The notes under the pieces were generated by a model that had not been told where the DNA came from, did no database searches, and saw only the letters and a program-made list of their open reading frames with translations. Both the position numbers and the translations under genes were made by a program. DNA of 64,000 nt from Aphidius gifuensis (lineage: Eukaryota; Arthropoda; Insecta; Hymenoptera; Braconidae), in assembly GCF_014905175.1 (NCBI RefSeq), contig NC_057791.1:24156537-24220536 (forward strand). The letters are read 5' to 3'. Positions 40,571 to 51,300 of the stretch are shown here, piece by piece (position 1 is the first letter of the stretch; each line of letters opens with the position of its first letter).

Positions 40571-41203
40571 TCATCATCAACAACATCAACATCAACAAGT
40601 AACATTATTATCATCATCATCATCATCACCATCGTCAACAATAACAACAACAACAACAACATCATCATCAATGACATTTAATAAAAATTCAACAATACAA
40701 TCACCAAAACAATTATCATCATACAGTATAACAAGTATTTTGGGTGAAGATAAACCAAATCAAGAACAAGGATTTTTACGTAATTTATTAAAATTAGATG
40801 ATGGTGTTAATAGTGGTGTTAAATATACAACAAATCATGGTTATACACGTACTCGTAATATTGATCCATTTTTAACAACACCAGCTACATCAATACATCA
40901 TCAATTATATGGTGTACCAATGCTACCACCAAGTGGACCATTTAGATCAACTGGACATTGGATGCATTATCCATCACCAGTACATTATCCACCACCATTG
41001 CCAATTTATCCACCACAACCACCACCTCATCCATCGTCATCACCAGTTCATCATTATAAAGATTATAGAGAACAAACTCTAACACCACCATCAGGTATAT
41101 TTTTTATTTTCTTAATTAATTATATATTTTATTGTTAATTTTATTTAATTTCGTTTTTTATCTTACAGATATGCCGTTAAATTTATCAAAACATGCGGGT
41201 TGA
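39670..41203 (+). CDS. H: Hairless, Notch pathway co-repressor adaptor
   Basis: Three exons, 39670-40015, 40096-41094 and 41169-41203; 1,380 nt, 459 aa. Residues 62-100 are the Suppressor of Hairless-binding region (GGRLKFFKDGKFILEL, GERTTWFPVPKKTFWPP). A second conserved block follows in exon 2 (SPWQRDHCWKQTHPRRC). The last exon encodes only DMPLNLSKHAG, whose PLNLSK is the CtBP-binding motif. Hairless binds Su(H) and recruits CtBP and Groucho to silence Notch targets in the nucleus. The middle has a polyQ/H run (about 40529-40600), serine and threonine runs and a proline-rich tract. The protein is less than half the length of the Drosophila one, as known for other Hymenoptera. The start was chosen because it is the first ATG in the long frame; an upstream ATG at 39644 is in another frame and stops early. 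No Groucho-binding tetrapeptide was identified with confidence. Confidence 0.95.
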
Positions 41204-43606
41204 AAATATCAATATGATGGAAAAATAAAAATATATATTTTACAAATTAATATGAAAGAGATGTGGTGCCTTAGCGAGAATAAATTCCAAATGACACTGC
41301 CGATGAAATATAACAATATATTATTGTTTTTTAAAAATATATTGACTTGTGGATAGATCGAAATAATAATCATTAACAATTGTGACAAATATTTTTTTTT
41401 AAACATTTATTATTCAATCAATCAAATGAAATTAAATAATAATTGATTTTGTATATATATATGATAATTTTAATAATTTTAACGGTGATGATGGTGATCC
41501 CTCTTAACTATATTTCAAATATTTACAAAGAAAATAATTTTTTTTTAATCAAAATAATGCGATATATATATATTTAAATATTTTTCGCGGATATAGTATT
41601 TTTTTTAACAAAAAATAATAATAAAAAAACGTTGGAGGTAAAGTGCAATGTAAACTCGATGAAAAAAATGAAAATGAAATTACAAATAAAACTGATTCCA
41701 ATGTTTTTTTTTCTTTTTTTTTTTAAAATCATTTTGTCTGCCAAACAACGTCCATTAGATGATAAAAAAAAAAAAAAAATCAATTGGTTAATAATAAATA
41801 TTTACACTGAAAAATAATAATTATAGTTTTGTTTAAAATATTATTAACAAAATGAAAATAATGACTGCGTACTATTGATAAAAGTTTTTTAAAAATATTT
41901 AAAATCGACAAAAAATAATAATAATGTAATTTTAATGACAATTTAATATTTCATGCTCGTCTTTGTTAACTGATAACTGTTAATTTATAAATAATTTGAA
42001 TTGAAAAAAAAGAAAGATAAATGTGGATTTAAAAATTAATTTTAATAATTATCAATCGTAGATGAATCGTTAAAGAGTATGTACAGATATTACAAAATAA
42101 TTATTAATACATTAATTAGAAACATCGTTATTATTTACAATTATTTAGAGGAACAACAAATGAATTTAAAAAAATAATATGTCAGTTTATATTTTAGACA
42201 ATATTTATGCAATATCAGCGACAATTAATTTTGTATATTTAAAAAAATAAATTTAAAAAAAAACACAAATAATGATTAATACAATTAAAAATAATAGTTA
42301 TTAAAATATTTACGAGATTATAATTATATCAGAGTACGAGGGTGTGCCTTAAATAATTTTCCACTGACAAAAAAAAAAAGTATAAAAACAAGTAAAATTA
42401 AATTAATAAAAATATTTAAATTCATAAATGTATAAACAGATATTCATCTTTTTTTTTAAAAAAAAATATTTAATTTTCATTCTGTCGAAATTGTCAAGAT
42501 TTTATTTATTAATGTCGAATGTTTTAAATGAAAAAAAAAAAAAGGCAAATCTAGGCTTTGAAAAAAATAAATAAATAAAACGACTTGTAATTTTTGTATT
42601 GAAATTTCATGTTTATTGTAAAGAAAAAAACAAACACACAACATTAATTAGCCAAGTTGATTTTTTTTAATAATTTTTTTTTTCTTTTTTTTTTTTCAAA
42701 AAAAAAAGGTAATTTAAGAGAAATGAAGAGATAAAATGAATGGAAATTGTATAGAAAGACTAATTTCATAAATATAAATATTTCGTATACTAGAAATTGT
42801 TTTTATTTATTATTTATAAATTATTTTTTATTATTAATTCGTCATGGTTGGGAGAAATGGAGGTCTTTCACCTGTATCATCATTAAAAAAAAAATACATA
42901 AAGTTAAAAAATTATAAAACTGTTTTTCCAGTTGGAACTTGAATTCTTTTTTTTTTTTGTTTCTAAGAAGGTAAATATTTTTATTATTCAAATTGCTTAT
43001 TAGTTAATTAATATATTAATTTATAAAATTAAACTTTAAATTATTTCAACTTTCAATTATTTTTAAAATAGTAAAATCGAGATATTATTTTGAAAGTTAA
43101 ATTTAAAAGAAAAAAATTGATATTCATTAAATTAAATCTTTTAAATTTAACAATTTATTATTATTTTTTATAAATAATAAAATTTCATAGTAAAAATTTG
43201 TTTTTCCAATTGAAAGAATTTTTTTTTTTCTTCAATAAAGTAAATATTTTTATCAATTAAATTATCTATTAATTTATAAATCTAAAAATTGAATCATTTT
43301 CCCAAAAAAAAAAAATAGTAAACTATGATTTTACATGGAAGTTGAAATTTAAAAAATTCTTATAATTAATTAAATATAATCTATAAAATTTAATAATTCA
43401 TTATTTCAAATAAATAATAAATAAAAAGAAAAAGCATATCATTTATGAATTAAAATCCAATTTAAATAAAAAAACTAGAATTTTATTTTTTTATAGTAAA
43501 AATTAAATTTATTGTATACATTTAAATAGCATTTCTTAATTACTGAAAAATATGTAGTTTCATAATTTTATATGATAAATATTTGAATTGATTTGAATAA
43601 TAATAA
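41204..43606. other. Convergent 3' region between Hairless and the BTB gene
   Basis: 2.4 kb of very AT-rich sequence that should hold both 3' UTRs. AATAAA-type signals are too many to choose among. The only GC-richer island is at 42834-42880 (see the candidate terminal exon). Short reading frames at 41574-41817 come from A/T runs. Nothing else was recognised. Confidence 0.6.
42834..42871 (-). CDS. Candidate alternative 3'-terminal exon of the BTB gene
   Basis: On the minus strand a T10 tract and ACAG acceptor precede a short open segment. Read in phase 1 it gives GERPPFLPTMTN and a stop at 42836-42834. The BTB gene has phase-1 donors after exon 2 (KKKLT) and exon 4 (KRKLS), so a spliced form lacking the BTB domain would keep frame. 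It is a small GC-richer island in an AT desert. Evidence is splice-signal and frame only, and it could be coincidence. Confidence 0.3.
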
Positions 43607-44812
43607 TTACAGCTCAGTTAATCCAATACTTTCCAAAACATCAGCATAAATTTTAATAGAAAACATCGGATCTTTTTCTTTCAAACGTTTAAATTCATCT
43701 GATATCAACAACGATGGATTAAGTGACATAAATTCAACAATAGCTTTTATAAATGTTTCAGATCCATATGTATTTGCATGTACCAAACATTTAATAGCAT
43801 TATTAACATTAATATTTTCAACAAGACTTTTTTCACATAATAATTTCAATCTAGTCATTTCATATTTATGTGCAACTGATAATAAATCAAGAGCATATTC
43901 ATCAATACCAGATGGTTTATCATTTGTATTTACAAATTCAAGCATTTGTTTAGCAACTTCAATATCAATATCTTCAATGACAACACGATTTTCTTTGGCT
44001 TCTTTCATTTGTTGATTATCAAACATTGCTAAAAATACTGGACTCTGTACTGATAATGCCATTTTATATGCTTTTAATTCTGTTCCTCTTATATCAAGTA
44101 TAACATCACTGAATTTTCCTGTTTTTAATATCTCTGACATACGATCGTAAATTGTATTTTCAGTTGATTCAAATTTTTTAACTCGTTTTATATGAAGCAG
44201 TTGTTTCATTTGCTCAGTTGTCATTTTATTTTCATACATACCATGTTCTAAAAAATAAATAAACAAACAAATAAATATCAATAACAAAAAATTATATCAA
44301 CAAAATTTACCAGATAGCTTTCTCTTCATGATTGCTCCAACTAATTTATACGAATATGATCTATCTTTTTTAGGCTGCAATGATAAAACCATAATTAGAG
44401 ATAAATTGATAAATTAATTATTAATTATTTTTCAACATACAAGTGATGATGTTGATCCAGCTGTTGCACTTGTTGAAAATTTATCATTTGACATATCGAT
44501 ATCACAAGCTTTAGCTATGCATGTCATTTCTTCAAGACCCATACCAATTTCATAAACCCCCAGATCTATCATAGACAACACACAAAATTAATCAACAAAA
44601 AAATAACAAACTTATTATAATTAAGAACAATTAGCAATAAATTATATTCACCAGTTAATTTTTTTTTCATCATACGATATCTGTTAACAGATTGACTACC
44701 CGGTTTTTCCTGTAACAAAAAAAAAAGACATCAACAACTATTTAGTAACAAATAAAAATATATTTTTTCAAGGTCAACCTAACCAACAATTAATTTAACT
44801 TACTACGTTCAT
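43607..44812 (-). CDS. BTB/POZ domain protein with duplicated N-terminal GMYE module
   Basis: Five exons: 44812-44804, 44709-44652, 44565-44441, 44374-44311 and 44247-43607; 897 nt, 298 aa. Residues about 119-235 form a BTB/POZ domain close to the SPOP/Rdx and TDPOZ type (GKFSDVILDIRGTELKAYK, PVFLAMFDNQQMKEA). A BACK-like helical tail ends at LESIGLTEL. Family BTB proteins are usually Cul3 ubiquitin-ligase adaptors. There is no MATH domain. Instead residues 4-118 contain two copies of an exon pair: KKKLT|DLGVYEIGMGLEEM at residues 18-36 and KRKLS|EHGMYENKMTTEQM at 81-99, each split by a phase-1 intron. The first coding exon has only three codons (MNV). The gene is divergent from RalGAPA, 546 bp away. 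The N-terminal module is also present in the gene at 57826. Function of the module is unknown. Confidence 0.85.
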
Positions 44813-45358
44813 GATTATAATAATTATTTTTACAAATAATTAAAAAATAACATTCAAAATAGATTAGTGTACATCAATGATTGATTGATTTATTATTTTG
44901 TTTTATATTTATTTATGTTTTGTTTTTGATTTGAATTTAAATCCTAGCTGGTTGGCTGAAAATTGTTCGTTCTTTTTGGATTAAATTATCAACACTCAAC
45001 ACCACAAGACGCTGTTCACACAGACATGATTGGACATGATGGTTGAGCATGTATGGCACCACAAGTGGCAGCAAGATGGCTGCTGTTGTCACGTACATTC
45101 AGAAGGTATTTTAATCTCTAATATTATTCCAACGCTTATCTCCAGTAACGGTACCCTATTTCCTACTGTCATCACAATATATACAAATAATTAAAAAAAA
45201 AATAACACAAATACAGCCAAATTAAATTAATAATATTATGTTAATTTTAGATAATTAATAAACAAAAAAAAATAACAAGTTATGTTTTATACAGATTTTA
45301 TGAATGTAAATAAAGTCAGGGGCCACCGGCGGCTCAATATATAAATAAATAAAAAACA
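44813..45358. promoter_or_regulatory. Bidirectional promoter region, BTB gene / RalGAPA
   Basis: 546 bp between two start codons in opposite directions. A GC-richer core at about 44945-45160 contains CAAGATGGCTGC (45072-45083), close to the YY1/Pho-type element AAnATGGCGGC found at many TATA-less promoters, and the palindrome CGGTACC-like patch near 45150. A second GC patch, GGGGCCACCGGCGGCTC (about 45319-45335), lies in the likely RalGAPA 5' UTR. Confidence 0.5.
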
Positions 45359-48300
45359 ATGTTCAGCAAAAAGCTTCATGTAGACGTCAAAAAATCAACA
45401 CTTAAAATTCAAGATGTTAAAAAAGATAGTGCAACTAGATTTAAACATCTTAAAATTGTATTAGGTATGTTTTATTATTTTTATTTTTCAATATTATCCT
45501 GTTGTCATTTGTTAATATTCCATTTTTTATCACATTGTTGACTTTTTTTTTTTTTTTTTTCATTGTGTCATTTGTTTTGACGTTTTACACCCACTATTAT
45601 TTTCATTATTGTCAAGCTAATATTATTGACAAGTTAAAAAATTAATTTACATATTTTTTTTTATTATAAATATTTATGTTTTGTTGCTATTTTTATTTAT
45701 TGTCCTTCAATTTTTATTAAGTATTTTTTATTATTATTATTTTTCATGTTTTTTGTTTTTAAATCAGGCTGTATGTTTTTGTTTTTAATCAATGTGATAA
45801 CGTATCAGTTGAACACATGGCTAGCAGCTAGTAATTTAATATAAAACTGTTGATTATTTTTAATTTGATAAATTGTATTTTTTATAGAAAATGTTGATAC
45901 TGATGAGGCTAAAGGATTTTTCGAGGGTAATTTTAGTCATGTTTACTTTATATTGTATGATTGTTTTGTCGCTGCTGAAGCAAATTTACGTCAACGAGGT
46001 AATTATAATGTTATAATTAATATAAAAATAATAAATATCATTGACTAACAATTTATATTCATCTTTAATAAAACATAATTATTTTTATATTTCTTACACT
46101 GCTACCAGAACTTTCTTTTCATCTTGGTAAGTTGTCTATTTCATCAATAAACGAATCAGTGTTTGTTTTTCGATTAAAATATAAACGACAAATAAATTGC
46201 AGAATATATTTTAATAATAATTGAATAATTTCAGTTCACAAAGCACACAGAGAAGAATTGGAACAAGTATTACAATTATTTGAAAAAGTCTTGACACTAC
46301 TTCCAGAATTATTAAATAGAAGATGGCAATGTCACAGTATTGCTCGTATTTTATACAAGCTTTTACATCCTGGTAATAGCTACAAGCTCAGGCGACAAGC
46401 GTTGAGGTATAAGAAAACAAAAAACAAATAAATTAAAATAACAAAAATTGCTAACACATATTAAACTTGCAGATATTTTATTCTTTGGTATCAAGCACTT
46501 GGTGAAAATGCACCTGAACATATTCATGATATGTTTGCAAGTCTTGTACCTGGTTTTCCACCACCAGCACCATCACCAAAACCAACTGAACGTCGTGATA
46601 AAACAAACTCAACAATTGAAGAAAAAGAAAAAAGAGAATTTTTTGGTACACAACATGTTACATCAATATTTCATTGTAATAATAATTCACAAAATGGACC
46701 AGTTACACAAATAATTGGTACACCATTATTACCAATTCAAAGTGGTGAAAAACCACTTGATAATGAGACTGTAACATATTTTGAGGCAATATTAGAATTT
46801 ATGGTAACACAAGTTGTTAAAATTGAATGGCGTGATAAACATACACGTCAATATAAATCATTTCAATTTCTTCTTGAACGTTTTAAGCTGTCATATTTAC
46901 ATTATATATGTCCAGAATTTGATGATAAATTTTCTCTCTATAAGCCAAAGCTTGATTTACCAGTATTACGACAATCAATTGTAAATCAAGCGCATAAAAA
47001 TTATGCTTTATGTAAAGTTGCACTTATAAAATGGCTAGCAAGTTTTACACATGTTGTTAAAAAAGATGGATCATTTTTAAATTCAAGTCAAAATACAACA
47101 TCAAATGATGAATCAACAAATGACAATGATTCAAAAAGAGTATCAATTAATCATAGTAATAAATATGATACAAATTCACTGTCATCTGATGTTACAATTC
47201 AGCATGATTCATTAACAAGTCATGATGAAGGTCAAAGTGCTGTTGTATTAGTACGTGAGGTACTTTATGGTACAAGAGAAAATGTTAATTTTGTTCATGA
47301 AATGTATCGTCAAGCATTTTTGTTAGATTTTATACATGCTGGTGCTATTAGAAAAGCAATTGCTGTATACAAAGATTGGATACAAACAACTGAAATACCA
47401 CCATTTATGATGGAACCATTGGATAGTCATAAAGATAAAGATAAAGATAATGATGATAATATTAAAACAATTGATTATGATAAAAGTCCAAGTGATAATT
47501 ATCGTTTAACTAGACTGAGAACTGATTCATATCTTGGTGCAATACATCGTGAAAATATATTTGTTCGTGCTGGTTTACAAAATTTATTACAAGTATTTAT
47601 AACACAAGCATCAAATGTATTTTTTTTAATTCATCCTGGTGATAGTCCGTCATTACTTGAAGAACAAATTGACAGTTGTAAAAGAGTATTAAATGTTTAT
47701 AGATATGTTGTTATGCATTCAAGATTAGAACCATCAACATGGGATCAATTACTTCGTATATTATTACAAATAACATCATTGGTACTTGGTGAAAAATCAC
47801 AAAAACGTAAATCACATGATAGCATTGGTGGTAAACTTGCACCGGCAATATTTCAAACACTAATTGTAACATGGATAAAAGCTAACTTAAATGTTGTTAT
47901 TATAACACAATTGTGGGATCAATTTTTAAATGTGTTAACATCATTGACACACTGGGAAGAGTTGATTAAAGAATGGGCTAAAACATTGGACACATTGACT
48001 AGAGTCTTGGCAAGACATGTTTATAATTTAGATTTAAATGATTTACCATTGGATCGTTTGAGTGAACAAAAATCAAAAAAACGAAGAGGAGTTGGTTGTC
48101 GTGCAACTTCAGCAAGTTCTGTACAATCACCAAGAAGATGTAGTGTTGATAGAGAAACTTGTAATTCTTCCAAGGACAGTGTACCTGGTAATATTTTAAA
48201 TATTTATTTATTTTTTACATGAAATAATAATTGTTTTTGTTATTTTCCATTTTACAGATCATCCAGTCAGAGATTTTAGAAAACATCGACAATTACCAAG

Positions 48301-51300
48301 AAGCGCTAGTGATAATAATATTTACAATACAAAGTATCGTGTTAAATTACAACAAAAAATTCGTGGACAAACAAGCTTTGAAACACCTGGTAAGTTTTGT
48401 AAATTTTTTTTTTTTGTCAACTAATTTTGATTTTTCTAATATTGTTAATACAAATGCATTTAAAAAAAAAATAACATTAGTTACTTTAATGATTTATAAA
48501 TAAGTATTTTATTTTTGTTATCCTTTTTTTATTTATTTTTTTATGACACTGACTATAAATAGACAAAGAGTGATTCAGTATATTAAATCTCTCCTCCATT
48601 TGCGTTTAGTTTTTCAATCTACATTGCCAATAAAATAAAGATAAACTTTGAATTATCAGATTTATTTATCTTGGTTTAATGCACTAAGATAAAACATAAA
48701 TAGTTCAACTGATTTTAAATCCAATGAAACAAAGTGAATACTTTTTTTTTTTTTTAAGTGTATTTGGTGGTTGTTAAGAAAATTAATAAAATTTCATTAC
48801 TTACAGTATTGCCATTGACAATTAGCCGAGACATGGCTAAATTAGCATCAACTAAAAATGACAACAATCAACAATCAACAATAATTGAAAGAAAAAGTAT
48901 ATCTGGACGAAGATCAAAGTCATTGGATTGTCTTGTGATAGCTGAAAGTGAACCACCAACTCCTCGCTGTCCATCACCAACACCGAGTAGTGGAGTTGAC
49001 AGTAACAAAGACAGTCCAATTCAAATTGAAAATATTGACGGGACCAGTATTGGTATGTACCCGTTCATGTTAATATTCATATTCTCTATAGTAAAATTTT
49101 TTCGAAATTGGCCGAATCAGAAAAAACTTCTCTGGAAATCGAAAAAAATCATAGAAAAATTTTTTCTCCCCTAAAATTATTTTGACTATTTTGAAATTTG
49201 CTTTGATGAACTAACATCTTCAATCCCTCCGATATGGTCTACTGGTTAGGATATCTGGCTTTCACCCAGAAGGTCCGGGTTCGATTCCCGGTATCGGAAT
49301 ATTTTTTGCCTGGCAGACCAAAAAATTTCATTCAATTGTTAGGAACTCTAGGGCTTTATTTTCCTAAGATGAATTTTTTTTATTATTATAAATTTTTCTC
49401 TGCGAAAAGTATTATTTTTTTCGATTTCTTTATGCCTTATTTAGTGATACAGTAGAATTCTTCTATACTAACATTTTCCATTGAATTGAAATCTGGCTCA
49501 AGTGTCGGGGAATCGTTTCCCTCACCACGCAATGTTCAATATATTCCGTCTATCTGTTGCGCCCACTCTATTCTTTCGAACACGAAAGTGGGAGAGCCTG
49601 CTATAGTAAATTGCAAGACTTTCAGCCCTGACTATGTCATTGTAGAGGGGTTGCACTGTACAGCGAGCATTGTTTTAAATGAAGCAACTTTAGTATTATG
49701 CTTCAAACACTCTCCGTTATGGTCTACTGGTTAGGATATCTGGCTCTCACCCAGAAGGTCCGGGTTCGATTCCCGGTAACGGAATTTTTTTTGAATCCTG
49801 TCTATATTTTAATTCTGCAATTTTAAATATTAAATGTAAAAAAAAATTTTTAGCTATTTTTTTTTTTTTTTTAACCCACTGAAATTTAACTTTTCCTATA
49901 TTTCTTGCAACTTAGAAAAAAATTTTATTCATCGTTCCGAGCGAATTTGTTTTTAACGAAAATTTGTGAGAACCCGAACATCAACTACTCCGATATGGTC
50001 TACTGGTTAGGATATCTGGCTTTCACCCAGAAGGTCCGGGTTCGATTCCCGGTATCGGAATATTTTTTTGCTATTTTTTTATGTCGGATAATTGAAATAA
50101 TTATAAATATAGTTACTAACAAATTTTGCTGATTTCTAGTAGTAAATATATTTTATTCCCTTCAAAAGCCAAACTTTTTTTTAAATCGCTGATATCTTTG
50201 TTGGATACAAAAAAATAGAGTCAAATCTTTTTTTAGACTACATTATTTTGTTATAAAAGCTCTAGCCGAGCTTTTTCTAAAAGCTCTCCGAACGTCTCCG
50301 TTATGGTCTACTGGTTAGGATATCTGGCTCTCACCCAGAAGGTCCGGGTTCGATTCCCGGTAACGGAATTTATTTTGCAGTTTTCTAGCTAGAATTATTT
50401 TATTGTTACTCAGATTACGTTTTTTTTTTTTAAACTATGGTACTGTTAAATTTTTGCGGAGACTTTTCTCCGTTAAATTTAGTCTTGTTTCGTAATTCTT
50501 CACATAGGAATTTTTCTTTCGCTCAGTATTACGTTATTCTCTATGAAACTTTTAAATAATCGATCTTCAATTGTTAAAGTTATATTCCGGAAGACTTTTA
50601 ATAGATGGTATTCTAAAAAAAAAAGACTGTCGTAAAATTTGCTACTCTGAATTTTCCGAAGGTACAATTACAACTCCCTCCGATATGGTCTACTGGTTAG
50701 GATATCTGGCTTTCACCCAGAAGGTCCGGGTTCGATTCCCGGTATCGGAATATTTTTTTGCTTCTGATTTTTTGCAAAAATTAGTGACAAAAGTGATAAA
50801 AAACCTTGGATCTGCTGACACCAACGATTACCAACTGCGCTAAAATGAATGATATTTACAATTTCCAGATTTTGTGGAGTGTGATAAAGAATGTTTAACC
50901 AATGAATCAAAGTTCTTCAACATAATAACAAACTTCGAAAAAAACAAAAAAAATACGTTTTACTGCTAAATTTAAATACTCAACTGGCATCCCACTGTTG
51001 GGCTACACGGCCGATGATAATAAATACTTGACAGAATTATAAATTATAATGGTACTTGATATCACCATCCACATGCTATATTTTCAGAAACACCCTGGCG
51101 AAAATTTTTCTCCGATATTTCTCCGATTTTTTTTTGTTTTTCTCCGATATTTCTACGTTTTTCTCCGTATTACTCCGAATTTCTCCGCAATATATTGTTG
51201 AAGTAAAATTTAGAAGAAAAATCGAAGTAAATCGAAAAATTATTTATTCCGATTATCTCCGTCTTTTTTCAATTTTCTCCGAATTTCTACGATTTTTGTC

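Noticed and set aside
49234..50843. Three reading frames encoding the same MVYWLGYLAFTQKVRVRFPV peptide
   Set aside because: They are translations of the tRNA-Glu(UUC) genes, whose cloverleaf explains every base.
50800..51020. tRNA A-box-like piece on the minus strand and a retroelement-looking GC patch (CCCACTGTTGGGC)
   Set aside because: No B box or cloverleaf for the first. The second is too short to assign to any element.
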